Assembly (NCBI GenBank): GCA_913019975.1
Contig: CAJWBH010000013.1
Span: 61,782-125,781, forward strand
Length of the DNA: 64,000 nt
Origin: Thalassolituus maritimus
GTDB lineage: Bacteria > Pseudomonadota > Gammaproteobacteria > Pseudomonadales > Oceanobacteraceae
Direction of reading: 5' to 3'
Shown here: positions 25,759 to 34,856 of the stretch, piece after piece
Layout of the letters: each line of letters opens with the position of its first letter
Numbering within the stretch: the first letter of the stretch is position 1
Notes under the pieces: model-generated
What the model was told of the DNA's origin: nothing
The model's database searches: none
Seen by the model: only the letters and a program-made list of their open reading frames with translations
Made by a program: the position numbers and the translations under genes

Positions 25759-26424
25759 TCACTTAATTTCAGCAATCTCTTTCTGGTATCGAGACTCGAA
25801 ATTTTCGAAGGAAGTACCGGTCTCTACTGAACAACGGATGCCACCGGTCTCGATATTGTACACCCAACCGTGAATCTCTACCTTACCTGTGGCAAGTTTG
25901 GCAGCGACAACGGGATGTGTACGCAGATGCTGAACCTGCTGAAGAACGTTCTCTTCAATGGCTTCATTCAAGTGCTCATGGCCAAGACAGGCGCCACTTT
26001 CAATGCCGTTTCGCTCGCGCACAATCTCCATCGCCGAGCGACAATGCCCCAACCACTCTTTAACGTGAGGTAGGCCATTCAGGCCATCCATGTCCAGAGC
26101 ACCTTTCACCGCACCACAGTCTGTATGGCCACACACAATAATATGGCGTACACCCAACACAGCAACTGCATACTCGATAGAGGCCGTCATACCGCCCGTT
26201 TCGTTAGAGTGTGGTGGAATGATGTTACCGGCATTACGGCAGATAAACAGGTCACCCGGATCGGACCCTGTCAGCAGATTAGGATCAATACGCGAGTCCG
26301 AACAAGTGATGAAGAGGAACTCGGGGCTTTGCCCACCCGCGAGGGTACCAAACAGGTCTTTCCGCTCTGGATAAACATTCTTACGGAAGTTGAGCACACC
26401 ATTGATAACGTCTTTCACTGTCAT
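25759..26424 (-). CDS. can: Beta-class carbonic anhydrase
   Basis: A 221-aa zinc enzyme interconverting CO2 and bicarbonate. Zinc ligands and active-site residues are all present: C41, D43 and R45 in CSDSRIDP, and H100 and C103 in IVCGHTDCGAVKGAL. Length is normal for the bacterial beta class. The gene is divergent from a LysR-family regulator, an arrangement seen for carbon-concentration or anaplerotic bicarbonate genes, so that regulator may control it. Confidence 0.94.
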   Translation of the reverse strand: MTVKDVINGVLNFRKNVYPERKDLFGTLAGGQSPEFLFITCSDSRIDPNLLTGSDPGDLFICRNAGNIIPPHSNETGGMTASIEYAVAVLGVRHIIVCGHTDCGAVKGALDMDGLNGLPHVKEWLGHCRSAMEIVRERNGIESGACLGHEHLNEAIEENVLQQVQHLRTHPVVAAKLATGKVEIHGWVYNIETGGIRCSVETGTSFENFESRYQKEIAEIK

Positions 26425-26566
26425 TCCTCTTCTTCAGGGTTGCGTAGCCTAAATGATTTAGCCACATCACAACATAGCCCAAACAAGCTGCTCTGCTGCA
26501 TCTGTCGCCAGAGCAACATTATAAGTCCGTACAACAAAATCAAAACTGATATATTTAATACCATCC

Positions 26567-26582
26567 ATAAGCTGAATCTTAT
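26567..26582. promoter_or_regulatory. Candidate LysR box
   Basis: ATAAG-N6-CTTAT inverted repeat of T-N11-A form, 11 bp upstream of the lysR start codon. Its position suggests autorepression; control of can would need a second contact nearer 26440-26480, which is not clear. Confidence 0.4.
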
Positions 26583-26593
26583 AGAGAAACCTG

Positions 26594-27562
26594 ATGCCGC
26601 TCACCATCCAGAAACTTGCCAGTCGCCTGACATTCCGCCAGCTCCAGGTATACAAAGCCGTCTATGAACTGCGCAGTTACAGCCAGGCAGGCGACCTGCT
26701 CGGTCTGACCCAGCCGGCGGTGAGCAGTCAGGTACGACAGCTTGAGCAAGCGTTGGGCACATCGCTGTTCGAATACATAGGCCGCAAGCTTTACACCACA
26801 GCGGCTGGCGAGCGTATGTACGATGCAGTGAAAGGCATCTTCGCAGAGATCCTCGACCTGCAAACAGAGCTTGCAGCTCTGGAAGGCCGGGTCGCCGGCG
26901 AATTGCGCATTACCGCAGTAAATACTGCGCAATACGTTGTGCCATACCTCATGCGCCCCTTTCTCGATAAAAACCCTGACGTGCGGATCAGTGTACGGGT
27001 GGTTAACAGGGCAACAGCAATCGAGCGCTTAAGCGATAACGTCGACGACCTTGTCATTATGGGGATGGTGCCAGATGGCAAAGGGCTGATCTCAATCCCC
27101 TTCCTCGATAACGAACTGGTAGCAGTCGCACCGGCAGAGCACCCATTGCTCAGCCAACCAACCGTCAGCGCCGAAGAGTTTCTCAACAGCCGGTTACTGA
27201 TGCGGGAAGCGGGCTCAGGTAGCCGGCTCGCACTCGAGGTTCACTGCCATGAAACCCGACTGAAGATACCTGAGGCTATGATTCTGGGCTCAAACGATGC
27301 GATTAAACATGCAGTCATTGCCGGTCTTGGCGTCGCTGTCTTACCGAAGTTGAGTATTTTGCCCGAACTTCAGCTAGGTACCCTGCAGATTCTTCCCATT
27401 GAGCACTTTCCACTGCGCCGTAGCTGGTGCCTAGTACACCCCGCAAACAAAAGTCTGACGCCAGCAGCGCGGGCATTTGTTGAGTATATTCAGCAAAACG
27501 CCGGAGAATTCAGCAGACAGTTCGATAAACAGAGCCACTACTTTCCACACGAGGATTTCTAA
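26594..27562 (+). CDS. LysR-family transcriptional regulator (CbbR-like)
   Basis: 322 aa. The N-terminal HTH is LTFRQLQVYKAVYELRSYSQAGDLLGLTQPAVSSQVRQLEQALGTSLFEYIGRKLYTTAAGERM, a textbook LysR motif. The effector domain from residue 90 (AGELRITAVNTAQYVVPYLMRPFLDKNPDVRISVRVVNR) resembles CbbR/CmpR-type regulators of carbon metabolism. It is divergent from carbonic anhydrase. The stop overlaps the stop of the convergent peroxiredoxin-like gene by four bases. Confidence 0.9.
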   Translation: MPLTIQKLASRLTFRQLQVYKAVYELRSYSQAGDLLGLTQPAVSSQVRQLEQALGTSLFEYIGRKLYTTAAGERMYDAVKGIFAEILDLQTELAALEGRVAGELRITAVNTAQYVVPYLMRPFLDKNPDVRISVRVVNRATAIERLSDNVDDLVIMGMVPDGKGLISIPFLDNELVAVAPAEHPLLSQPTVSAEEFLNSRLLMREAGSGSRLALEVHCHETRLKIPEAMILGSNDAIKHAVIAGLGVAVLPKLSILPELQLGTLQILPIEHFPLRRSWCLVHPANKSLTPAARAFVEYIQQNAGEFSRQFDKQSHYFPHEDF

Positions 27563-28098
27563 GGTAAGCGGAAGCCTTCGGCAGATTCAGGAATATACCT
27601 CCAGATCAGTTTGCCATCCTCCAGTAGCAAGACGCCCGCACGCTGCCAGCGGGTGCCTGATGCGCTTCGGTTGCGGATGCCCTCTCGCCATAAACGCATG
27701 ACTCCCAATAACGAGGGCAAGCCCATAAAGTGAGACGCAGCGCTGAAGCCCAGACCTGCCTGACCATAAAGGTGACGCTCTGGATCATGATAGAAGGTCA
27801 GCCCCTCGGCGCCGCCTATATCTTCCAACCAGACGTCACGTAACGCCTCATCACCATGCGTAACGATAACCACATGAACCTCAGAATTCTCTGCCGCCCA
27901 GCCACTCACGCGTTTGATATCGCGCTCAGCAAAAGGGCACCCGGTATGCCGTACAAAAACAAGTAGCAACCGTCCGGGAAAACGTATTTCAGGTGGAAGG
28001 TCTAAAAAGTCACCGAGACGCAAGTCATCACGTACTGCCTGCACCGGCGGCTTTTTAAGAAATATTGAAGCCAAAGTATGTCCACGTCTCAGATACAA
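27559..28098 (-). CDS. AhpC/TSA-like (peroxiredoxin-like) protein
   Basis: 179 aa with a thioredoxin-fold peroxiredoxin-like core: LLLVFVRHTGCPFAERDIKRVSGWA (single conserved Cys), VHVVIVTHGDEALRDVWLEDIGG, LTFYHDPERHLYGQAGLGFS and AGVLLLEDGKLIWRYIPE. This matches the AhpC/TSA (PRXL2-like) group rather than classical AhpC. No good ATG exists. The first start is a TTG at 28098 that lies within the T-tract of the efpL terminator; an internal TTG at 28074 is an alternative. It is probably a thiol redox enzyme; no activity can be claimed. Confidence 0.78.
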   Translation of the reverse strand: MYLRRGHTLASIFLKKPPVQAVRDDLRLGDFLDLPPEIRFPGRLLLVFVRHTGCPFAERDIKRVSGWAAENSEVHVVIVTHGDEALRDVWLEDIGGAEGLTFYHDPERHLYGQAGLGFSAASHFMGLPSLLGVMRLWREGIRNRSASGTRWQRAGVLLLEDGKLIWRYIPESAEGFRLP

Positions 28099-28120
28099 AA
28101 AAGCCCGGATAATCCGGGCT
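28095..28120 (-). terminator. efpL terminator
   Basis: Perfect AGCCCGGAT/ATCCGGGCT stem with a one-base loop centre, followed on the minus strand by six Ts. It lies 21 bp beyond the efpL stop and directly at the start of the next gene. Confidence 0.9.
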
Positions 28121-28140
28121 CAGTATGAAAGAAACTCAGA

Positions 28141-28710
28141 TCAGTTCGCACGACCTGTGAACTTGCTTTCATCGGTATTCACCTTAATGCGGTCGCCCTC
28201 TGCGATATGCTCAGGCACCTGCACGACCAAACCTGTGCTCAATGTCGCAGGTTTAGTACGGGATGTCGCAGACGCACCTTTCATTGCTGGCGCAGTCTCA
28301 ACGATCACCAGCTCAACGATAGTTGGCAGATCAACACCTACCGCAGACTCGTTAAGAACAACCACCTGCAGCCCTTGAGTCTCTTCATTGATAAACATCG
28401 ACTCTTCAGCGATGGTCTCTTTGTTCAGCGGGTACATGGTGAAGTCTTCAGAGTCCATGAAGTTGTACTCGTCACCATCAATGTACGACAGAGTCACGGG
28501 GCGACGAACCAGATCCGCCAGGTTCAGCATATCGCTGTCTTTGAAAGACTCATCCAGCTTAGCGCCAGTCACCACATCGTACATACGCATACGGTAGATA
28601 GAACCACCGGCGCGGCCTTGGGGCACAGAACGCTCGATGTCTTTTACGAAGTACACGCTGCCGTTGTACTCAACCGCAGCATTCTTTTTAATTTCACTGG
28701 CCTTAGGCAT
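28141..28710 (-). CDS. yeiP: Elongation factor P-like protein EfpL (YeiP)
   Basis: A 189-aa EF-P paralogue. It is the YeiP/EfpL branch rather than EF-P itself: [56 protein letters not shown], then [24 protein letters not shown] and the C-terminal [30 protein letters not shown], all YeiP-specific. The tip loop at about residue 33 (GRAGG) lacks the EF-P lysine context modified by EpmA. EfpL helps ribosomes through polyproline and other stalling motifs. It is a single gene with its own terminator. Confidence 0.93.
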   Translation of the reverse strand: MPKASEIKKNAAVEYNGSVYFVKDIERSVPQGRAGGSIYRMRMYDVVTGAKLDESFKDSDMLNLADLVRRPVTLSYIDGDEYNFMDSEDFTMYPLNKETIAEESMFINEETQGLQVVVLNESAVGVDLPTIVELVIVETAPAMKGASATSRTKPATLSTGLVVQVPEHIAEGDRIKVNTDESKFTGRAN

Positions 28711-28790
28711 GAAAACTAGCTCTTAGTTAACGAATTTCGAAGCGTGAGATTACACCAAGCCGGTAAAGAAGCAAGCGCGACAAACGCAGC

Positions 28791-29960
28791 TCAACGCACC
28801 AGACGGATTCCCATATATTGCCATTTGAGCCAGGGTTGGAAGAAGTTGCGATAGGTTTTCCGGCTGTGCCCTTCTGGCGTCGCGACTGAACCACCGCGCA
28901 GCACCATCTGGTTCACCATAAACTTGCCGTTATACTCACCAACAGCGCCGCTGGCTGTACTGAAACCTGGGTAAGGTAGGTAGGCACTGTTGGTCCACTC
29001 CCAGCGCTCGCCCCACTGGATCTTATGAGAAGCGACTTCCCATTCTGACTCGGTTGGCAAGCGGCAGCCTTTCCATGCTGCGAACGCCGATGCCTCGTAA
29101 AAGTTCACATGCGCTACTGGCAGGTCAGGCTGAACAGGACGCAATCCATTGAAGTCATAAACCATCCATTCCTGTTCGGGCTTCTGCCAATACAGAGGCG
29201 CTTCTGCATTTGTTTCCTGCACCCAACTCCATCCGTCGGAATGCCATAAATCAAACCGTAGATACCCACCGTCTTCTATAAAAGCCTGGTACTCACGGTT
29301 AGTGACCAGAGAGCGACGTATTTCAAAATCTTCGATGTACTGCTTGTGTGCTCCATGTTCGTTATCAAACGAAAACCCTTTATGACTGGCCGGGACACCC
29401 ACCGAATAAACACCACCTCCCACGGCAGCCCATTGCTCTGTTAACTCGGAGGCGAAAGCCTGAGCCGATCGCAGTTCAGGTACTTCCAGAGGTGGGTATA
29501 AGGGGTTATGGCCAAGGATGTATTTAATATCCGTAATCAGCAGTTCCTGGTGCTGTTGCTCGTGATTCAGGCCCAGTACCACCAATGCTTCGAGCTCAGG
29601 GGAGAGTTCGTTACGCTCCAGAAACTGAGCCATGGCATCATCAACGTAACTCCGGTACGCGTAGACTTCATCGACCGTTGGACGGCTCAGGTTTCCCCGG
29701 TCTGCTCTCGGTACGCGCTCGCCAACCGTTTCGTAGTAACTGTTAAACAGATACCCCCACGCCGGATGAAATACCTGATAGCCGGAAGAGTGCGGTGAAA
29801 GAATAAAGGTCTCAAAGAACCAAGTGGTATGAGCGAGATGCCATTTCGGCGGGCTCACATCCACAACAGGCTGAACAACATAGTCTTCAGCCGAGAGATT
29901 CCGGCATATCGACTCAGAGGCAGCCCGGACCAGGCGATATTGATTCAGCAAATCTGACAT
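28791..29960 (-). CDS. egtB: Ergothioneine synthase EgtB (DinB plus FGE-sulfatase domains)
   Basis: EgtB is a non-haem iron enzyme that joins gamma-glutamylcysteine or cysteine to hercynine with O2, forming the sulfoxide precursor of ergothioneine. The 389-aa protein has an N-terminal DinB-type domain whose iron histidines are in HLAHTTWFFE (41-50) and HEQQHQE (133-139). A C-terminal formylglycine-enzyme-like domain follows (VGVPASHKGFSFDNEHGAHKQYIEDFEI, GCRLPTESEWEVA, VLRGGSVATPEGHSRKTYRNFF). Its ATG overlaps the egtD stop (ATGA). Confidence 0.93.
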   Translation of the reverse strand: MSDLLNQYRLVRAASESICRNLSAEDYVVQPVVDVSPPKWHLAHTTWFFETFILSPHSSGYQVFHPAWGYLFNSYYETVGERVPRADRGNLSRPTVDEVYAYRSYVDDAMAQFLERNELSPELEALVVLGLNHEQQHQELLITDIKYILGHNPLYPPLEVPELRSAQAFASELTEQWAAVGGGVYSVGVPASHKGFSFDNEHGAHKQYIEDFEIRRSLVTNREYQAFIEDGGYLRFDLWHSDGWSWVQETNAEAPLYWQKPEQEWMVYDFNGLRPVQPDLPVAHVNFYEASAFAAWKGCRLPTESEWEVASHKIQWGERWEWTNSAYLPYPGFSTASGAVGEYNGKFMVNQMVLRGGSVATPEGHSRKTYRNFFQPWLKWQYMGIRLVR

Positions 29961-30955
29961 CAGTTCTTCATCCAGACGGCGTTAACGAACCAGCCCTTGC
30001 TATCCAGACAATGTTTTACTGGTGAAAATCCGGTTGTTACCGCCAGATCATCGACCTCTGTCAGACTGAATTTGCGCGAGACCTCCATAAATACAGGCTC
30101 ATGCTTCTCGAATGATATTGAGCGCCCTGCGATGCTCACCGTCTGGTTTTTCTGACTGATCAGATAGCTCTGGCATGCGCCACTGACAGGGTTGTAGGTC
30201 TGGAAGTATTCAAAGTTTTCTAACCGGAAGTCGGCTCCTAATTCACCATTAATCCGGCGGAGTAAATTAAGATTGAATTCCCGTGTCAGCCCGTCGCTGT
30301 CGTCGTATGCTTTTAATATCGTGCGAGGGTCTTTTTTAAGATCAAAGCCTGTAATTAGTAAATCACCCGGGTGCATGTGCTCACCAAGACGCAGGCAGAA
30401 TGTGTGGCAGTCCTCGACGGGCATGTTTCCGATGTTAGACCCGAGAAACAGCACAACTTTGCGACGTTGAGAAAACCGGTCAATTTCCCCTAACGCAGCA
30501 AAGTAATCGCCTTCGAACGGGTGAATATCGACATCTGAAACATTCTGCTGAATACCCGCGCACAACACATCGAGAATGTGACCAGAAATATCGACCGGTA
30601 AGTATCGGAAGTGAGCACTCGCTTCTGACAGGTACCGCAGCAAATGACGTGTCTTTATTCCGTCACCGGCCCCAAGTTCTACAAGGTCAAATCCGGCTCC
30701 GTCGATATTCAACTCGGACACCAGCTCGTTCGCTTTTTCGCGAAACACTTCCATTTCACAACGGGTCAGGTAGTAGTCGTCACAACGCATAATACGTTGG
30801 AATAAGTGATCTCCGGCTTCATCGTAGAAGTATTTGGATGACAATGACTTCTGAGGCTGACTAAGCCCACGCAGAACATCGTTAAGAAAAGTTGTATTGA
30901 CCGGCGCGTTATCTGCTTCCTGCACGTGCGCCAGAACTGAGTGTGTACCAGACAT
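29960..30955 (-). CDS. egtD: L-histidine N(alpha)-methyltransferase EgtD
   Basis: EgtD trimethylates histidine to hercynine with SAM, the first step of ergothioneine synthesis. The 331-aa protein shows SSKYFYDEAGDHLFQRIMRCDDYYLTRCE, the SAM site VELGAGDGIKTRHLL, FLGSNIGNMPVEDC and the C-terminal FMEVSRKFSLTEVDDLA. An AGGG site precedes the ATG at 30955. With egtB downstream it forms the two-gene operon usual in proteobacteria; the sulfoxide lyase (EgtE) and glutamate-removing (EgtC) steps are not in the window. The product is a thiol antioxidant. Confidence 0.94.
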   Translation of the reverse strand: MSGTHSVLAHVQEADNAPVNTTFLNDVLRGLSQPQKSLSSKYFYDEAGDHLFQRIMRCDDYYLTRCEMEVFREKANELVSELNIDGAGFDLVELGAGDGIKTRHLLRYLSEASAHFRYLPVDISGHILDVLCAGIQQNVSDVDIHPFEGDYFAALGEIDRFSQRRKVVLFLGSNIGNMPVEDCHTFCLRLGEHMHPGDLLITGFDLKKDPRTILKAYDDSDGLTREFNLNLLRRINGELGADFRLENFEYFQTYNPVSGACQSYLISQKNQTVSIAGRSISFEKHEPVFMEVSRKFSLTEVDDLAVTTGFSPVKHCLDSKGWFVNAVWMKN

Positions 30956-31158
30956 AGTATCCCTGCCTATTCAGAGTGGCATCGCTACAGAACTCAGCTG
31001 CCACTGTCATTATTCTATAGAACCCGAAGGCCATTTCGTCAGTACTGCTAATGTCACCCTATGCCAAGGGTCTGAACAATGCAGCTACTTGGCCGAACCT
31101 GATACGCCAAACCAGCTATTCGACCAGAGGTCAGGGATACCAGTGAACTATGACAGTT

Positions 31159-31416
31159 TTACGTATGTCGGGACTTTTGCTGGGTTTGATTGCCATCAGT
31201 GGCACAGGAGGGACAAAGACAGGCTTTATTCCGGCTTGAAGCGGGGATCTGGTCGAGAGCGTGCTGACTGATTGTCTCAGTCATACACCAGCATAGAGTA
31301 TCGAAAGAGCCCGCAGCGGCGGGCTGACAGTGGTTGTCAGCGCCGCACAGCGGGCAGCTGTGCTCAGGCCGAGGTGAAGAGGCATGCGAATTATGAGAGG
31401 TATGCGATTCAGTCAT
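31159..31416 (-). CDS. Cysteine-rich CWC-family protein
   Basis: An 85-aa protein of the cysteine-rich CWC family (ATG 31416; an in-frame ATG at 31428 adds four residues). It follows the family pattern CPLCGADNHC, then a CWC motif in TLCWCMTE, then ACLCPSCA. The seven cysteines in this arrangement suggest metal binding, probably zinc. Family function is unknown. It begins just after the stop of the outer-membrane barrel gene on the same strand, so the two are likely co-transcribed. An open frame on the opposite strand here was rejected. Confidence 0.82.
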   Translation of the reverse strand: MTESHTSHNSHASSPRPEHSCPLCGADNHCQPAAAGSFDTLCWCMTETISQHALDQIPASSRNKACLCPSCATDGNQTQQKSRHT

Positions 31417-31431
31417 ACCCCAGAGCATACC

Positions 31432-31941
31432 TCAGAAGTTCACGGCCAGACCAACACCAAGAGCATCCAGTTCTACATCATCGTCGTCGATGTAGTTCAT
31501 ATATTCTGCGTTAATTTCTAATCGCTCATTGATGTTGAAGTCTGCGCCAATACCCATAGAAAGGCCCATTTCATCGTCAGAATCACTGAAGGCGCCATTG
31601 TCATAGCTGTAATCCGCACGGGTCAGACCGACGATAGCGTATGGAAAAAATACGTCAGATAAGGCAATACCACCACGGACATAACCGCCCAGCAGGCTGT
31701 CCAGCTCCACGCCATCGTCATCAAGGCCAAAACCAGCACGAACTTCACCGGAAAAGTTCTCATTGATGTACATGCCAAAACGACCGTATGGCATGGTGAC
31801 GTCATTGTCGTCTCCCAGCTCTGCCATTCCCAGACCACCACCGGCATACATTGCACGATCCGCCATTACCGGAGCGGCACAGGCGCCAGCGATACCAAGA
31901 ATTGCCATTTTCTTTGTCAGTGTGTTCATGACCATTTTCAT
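31432..31941 (-). CDS. Small outer-membrane beta-barrel protein
   Basis: A 169-aa protein from ATG 31941 (GGAG ribosome site). It has a signal peptide ending PVMA near residue 25, then alternating amphipathic strands (AMYAGGGLGMAEL, YGRFGMYINENFSGEVRAGFGL, GYVRGGIALSDVFFPYAIVGLTRADYSY, GLSMGIGADFNINERLEINAEYMNY) and a terminal Phe (GLAVNF) as in outer-membrane proteins. Asp-rich loops (LGDDNDV, LDDDGVELD, IDDDDVELD) suggest divalent cation contact. It resembles the OmpA-like/OmpW-size eight-strand barrels. Confidence 0.85.
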   Translation of the reverse strand: MKMVMNTLTKKMAILGIAGACAAPVMADRAMYAGGGLGMAELGDDNDVTMPYGRFGMYINENFSGEVRAGFGLDDDGVELDSLLGGYVRGGIALSDVFFPYAIVGLTRADYSYDNGAFSDSDDEMGLSMGIGADFNINERLEINAEYMNYIDDDDVELDALGVGLAVNF

Positions 31942-32056
31942 AAAAACATCTCCGTAATAAAAAACGAGTACGTAATCGGAGAGCTCATATCGAAAATAGT
32001 TCGAATTATATTTTTTGAATTTTAAGGAACTATATTTGGCTTGAATCAGCACGCAT

Positions 32057-32096
32057 AAAAAAAGCCACTAAGACTTCATGTCTTGCGGCTTTTTCC
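32057..32096 (-). terminator. ahpF terminator
   Basis: AAAAGCC.. AAGAC-ttcat-GTCTT ..GGCTTTTT stem with A and T tracts, 53 bp beyond the ahpF stop. It also insulates the barrel gene promoter. Confidence 0.8.
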
Positions 32097-32148
32097 CTCT
32101 TTTTCAGAGGAAGGCCACTTTACGGTGGCCAGGGTGCTTTAATTAAAA

Positions 32149-33702
32149 TCAGTTACGAATCAGGTGATCGAATGCGCCAAGCGCGGCCGTTGCACCGGCC
32201 CCCATCGAGATGATGATCTGCTTGTACGGTACATTCGTACAGTCACCCGCGGCAAATATGCCCGGAATACTGGTTTGCCCGTGGTCATCAATCACCACTT
32301 CGCCGCGTTCAGTCAGTGTCACTGTGTCCTTAAGGAACTCAGTGTTTGGCACCAGACCGATCTGTACGAAGATACCAGCGAGCTCGACGATATGAGTTTC
32401 GTCTGTTTCGCGGTCTTTATACTGCAGACCGGTAACACGCTGACCATCGCCCAGTACTTCTGTGGTCATTGCCTGTTTGATGATTTCAACATTCGGCAGA
32501 GATTCTGCTTTCTTCACCAGTACGGCATCCGCACGCAGTGTGTCTGAAAACTCAAGTACAGTTACATGCTCAACGATACCTGCGAGATCAATTGCAGCTT
32601 CAATACCTGAGTTACCACCACCAATCACAGCCACTTTTTTGCCTTTGAACAGAGGACCGTCACAGTGTGGACAGTACGCCACACCTTTATTACGGTATTC
32701 CTGCTCACCCGGAACGTTCATCTCTCTCCAGCGAGCGCCTGTAGCCAGAATCACTGACTTGCCACTGAGCACAGCGCCATTCGACAGCTCAACTTCGGTC
32801 AGGCCGCTGTCTGTTTTACGAACACCAACGGCTTTCTGGGCCTTCATCACATCAACGTCATATTCTTTGACATGCTCTTCGAGGTGCGCCACCAACTTCG
32901 GACCTTCGGTGTAAGGTACAGAGATGAAGTTCTCAATTCCCACAGTGTCTGCGACCTGCCCACCAAAGCGGTCTGCAACGACACCGGTACGGATACCCTT
33001 ACGAGCCGCATAAATCGCTGCAGACGCGCCTGCAGGGCCACCACCGACAACGAGAACGTCGAAGGGATCTTTGTCTTTCAGTGCAGCGGCGGCTTTCTCG
33101 TCGGCATCGTCATCAACCAGGTTAATGATGTCTGCCAGAGTCTGCTTACCGTTCGCCAGTGGCTCACCATTCAGGTACAGCGCAGGCACCGCCATGATGT
33201 CTTTACTGGTCACTTCTTCCTGGAATACACCGCCATCAATCATGGTTGCGGTGATGTTCGGATTCAGAGCCGCCATCAGGTTAATCGACTGAACGACATC
33301 CGGGCAGTTGTGGCACGAAAGCGACACGTACACTTCAAAGTTCAGTTCTTTAGTCAGTGCCTTCGCCTGATCCTGTAATGCCTGGTCTTCCTTCGATGGG
33401 TGGCTACCTGCCTGCAGCAGTGCCAGGACCAGAGAGGTAAACTCGTGGCCCAGCGGAATACCCGCGAAGAATACACGCGGAGCGTTGTCTTCTTTCGCAA
33501 TCGCCATCACCGGTGCACGACCATTAATTTTGTCTTCAGTCGTGCTGACAGAAATCTTATCGTTCAGCTCTGCGATCTCACGCGCCAGCTCTTCCAGTTC
33601 ATTCGACTTAGGCGAACCATCCACAGCGACCAGCAGTGAAATCGGGTTACGCAGGTTATCAAGGTATGCGCCCAGCTGTTGTTTCATGTTTGCATCAAGC
33701 AT
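32149..33702 (-). CDS. ahpF: Alkyl hydroperoxide reductase subunit F
   Basis: AhpF is the NADH-dependent flavoprotein that reduces AhpC. The 517-aa protein has an N-terminal thioredoxin-like tandem with redox C130 and C133 (SCHNCPDV). The FAD motif GGGPAG is at 220-225, and the thioredoxin-reductase-type redox pair C344/C347 is in YCPHCDGP. Its NAD motif is [10 protein letters not shown]. Start ATG 33702 follows AAGGAAACC. It is separated from ahpC (35017-35574) by a toxin-antitoxin pair and a repeat block, which is unusual because ahpCF are normally adjacent. Confidence 0.95.
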   Translation of the reverse strand: MLDANMKQQLGAYLDNLRNPISLLVAVDGSPKSNELEELAREIAELNDKISVSTTEDKINGRAPVMAIAKEDNAPRVFFAGIPLGHEFTSLVLALLQAGSHPSKEDQALQDQAKALTKELNFEVYVSLSCHNCPDVVQSINLMAALNPNITATMIDGGVFQEEVTSKDIMAVPALYLNGEPLANGKQTLADIINLVDDDADEKAAAALKDKDPFDVLVVGGGPAGASAAIYAARKGIRTGVVADRFGGQVADTVGIENFISVPYTEGPKLVAHLEEHVKEYDVDVMKAQKAVGVRKTDSGLTEVELSNGAVLSGKSVILATGARWREMNVPGEQEYRNKGVAYCPHCDGPLFKGKKVAVIGGGNSGIEAAIDLAGIVEHVTVLEFSDTLRADAVLVKKAESLPNVEIIKQAMTTEVLGDGQRVTGLQYKDRETDETHIVELAGIFVQIGLVPNTEFLKDTVTLTERGEVVIDDHGQTSIPGIFAAGDCTNVPYKQIIISMGAGATAALGAFDHLIRN

Positions 33703-33911
33703 GATGGTTTCCTTTATGTTGATTCGGCTTCTGGCTGCTACTTATATGGTGCCGGAAGCGCCTTAATTCAAAGTACAGGATTATAGTAGCGCCTCAGTAT
33801 TGATAAGATAAATCAATCTTTTCTAAGAGGGTGATAGTGACTGACTAATAAGGGCTTTGGCTTCTTACTATGAAGTCCTATCTATAGATAAGCGCAGATG
33901 TACTGGTTGGC

Positions 33912-34199
33912 TCAGAAGTACTGTTGGGAGTCCATATCAGCAGAGAGTACTCTGACAATACTCAATGATGCGTCCGAAACCACGTAATAGATAACGTAGC
34001 GGTCAACATACAAACTACGAACTCCATTAGCCAACTCTTCACGTTCCACACCCAGTAATGGAAACTCAGCCAAACGCTCTATGGCAACCAGCAACTTGTC
34101 CAAGAAACGATCTGCGTTGATCGGCTGATCGGCGGCGATGTACAACCAGATCGAGAGCAGATCATTCTCTGCTTCAGAAGAAACTTCAGTATTAAGCAT
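33912..34199 (-). CDS. parE: ParE-family toxin
   Basis: 95 aa, ParE/RelE superfamily: EVSSEAENDLLSIWLYIAADQPINADRFLDKLLVAIERLAEFPLLGVEREEL (helical hairpin), LYVDRYVIYYVVSDASLSIVRVLSADMD. The pattern resembles plasmid RK2-type ParE, which poisons DNA gyrase. A good AGGGAATG site precedes ATG 34199. The antitoxin lies 39 bp upstream on the same strand, the usual antitoxin-first order. Target assignment is from the family only. Confidence 0.88.
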   Translation of the reverse strand: MLNTEVSSEAENDLLSIWLYIAADQPINADRFLDKLLVAIERLAEFPLLGVEREELANGVRSLYVDRYVIYYVVSDASLSIVRVLSADMDSQQYF

Positions 34200-34238
34200 C
34201 GGACATTCCCTATCGTTTGGCTTAACTGCAATCAGATA

Positions 34239-34499
34239 CTAACTATCTTTCTTCAGCATTGCTCTTCCCCGAGCCTTCACCGAATTCATATCCAGTGGCT
34301 TACTGCCATTATCTTCTAACGAGTTCAGACCTTTCGCTATCTCGCTGCGCAGCATCGCTAATGCCTGCTCATCATCCTCGAGCTTGCGCAAACCGGCACG
34401 AATAACCTCACTGACCGAGCCATAACGGCCGCTCTGTACCTGCTCAGCAACAAAACCATCAAAGTGATCGCCAAGCGTAACGCTGGTGTTCTTAGCCAT
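34239..34499 (-). CDS. parD: ParD-family antitoxin
   Basis: 86 aa from ATG 34499 (GAGG just upstream; a further start at 34520 is rejected). The ribbon-helix-helix start [44 protein letters not shown] is the ParD/CopG DNA-binding fold. The acidic-to-basic C-terminal helix ([33 protein letters not shown]) would wrap the toxin. It should repress its own promoter at the palindrome 34514-34530. Confidence 0.9.
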   Translation of the reverse strand: MAKNTSVTLGDHFDGFVAEQVQSGRYGSVSEVIRAGLRKLEDDEQALAMLRSEIAKGLNSLEDNGSKPLDMNSVKARGRAMLKKDS

Positions 34500-34513
34500 A
34501 ACCTCGCCCCTCA

Positions 34514-34539
34514 ATACCAATTATTGGTATATATTGGTA
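34514..34539 (-). promoter_or_regulatory. ParD operator: palindrome plus extra half-site
   Basis: A perfect palindrome ATACCAAT-T-ATTGGTAT at 34514-34530, followed by another half-site ATTGGTA at 34533-34539. It begins 15 bp upstream of the parD start. Three half-sites with ten-base spacing fit cooperative binding by a ribbon-helix-helix antitoxin. Confidence 0.7.
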
Positions 34540-34570
34540 CTCATCATCCGCAATGTCAAAAACCGAAACG

Positions 34571-34595
34571 AAAAACCCCGGCTAAGCCAGGGTTT
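34571..34595 (-). terminator. Terminator-like hairpin A
   Basis: AAACCC-c-GGC-taa-GCC-a-GGGTTT stem, with a run of five Ts on the minus strand. A near-copy lies at 34821-34846, so this appears to be part of a duplicated unit between ahpC and parD. Confidence 0.6.
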
Positions 34596-34605
34596 CAGTC
34601 TTTTA

Positions 34606-34729
34606 TCTGAGCGTTTGCGAGGCAGGCTGCGCAAGGCAAAAGTTGGTTGAGGAAGCGGAGTTTAGTTCACCTAAATGAGCATTCCGAAACCAACTTTTAA
34701 CACCGCGCAGGCAACGCAGCTAGTTCAGT
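34606..34729. repeat. Long imperfect palindrome (about 120 bp)
   Basis: A large inverted repeat. The central arms AAAAGTTGGTT (34638-34648) and AACCAACTTTT (34688-34698) are perfect, with inner pairing GGAA..TTCC and (G)AGTTTAG / CTAAAT(G). Outer pairing is partial: CTGA, TGCGC and GCG on the left match the complementary bases on the right. It would fold into a long hairpin in DNA or RNA. It has no coding potential. It could be a REP/MITE-like element or a structured RNA; which of these is unknown. Confidence 0.75.
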
Positions 34730-34816
34730 CTGAGCGTTAGCGATAACGCCGCTAGCTCAGATCATCTGGCACAGCTGAGGCGATAAGCTGCAAGGCATCC
34801 TTGAGCGAGTACCCAA
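34729..34816. repeat. Direct repeat copy 1 (about 88 bp)
   Basis: Near-identical to 34857-34943, with a 128-bp period. It starts with TCTGAGCGTTAGCG and ends with TTGAGCGAGTACCCAA. Its first 33 bases form a hairpin (TCTGAGC / GCTCAGA arms), and CAGCT..AGCTG gives a second. It is non-coding. Confidence 0.85.
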
Positions 34817-34820
34817 AAAG

Positions 34821-34846
34821 AAAAACCCCAGCAGAAGCCAGGGTTT
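34821..34846 (-). terminator. Terminator-like hairpin B (probable ahpC terminator)
   Basis: AAAACCC..GC-agaa-GC..GGGTTTT stem with a T run on the minus strand; it resembles hairpin A at 34571-34595. It lies about 170 bp beyond the ahpC stop. Confidence 0.6.
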
Positions 34847-34856
34847 TCATCACACA

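Noticed and set aside
30897-31271. 124-aa plus-strand open frame
   Set aside because: Overlaps the egtD start and the CWC gene; low-complexity translation and no ribosome site. The minus-strand CWC cysteine pattern is convincing.
32872-33378. 168-aa plus-strand open frame
   Set aside because: Antisense to ahpF, whose motifs are complete.
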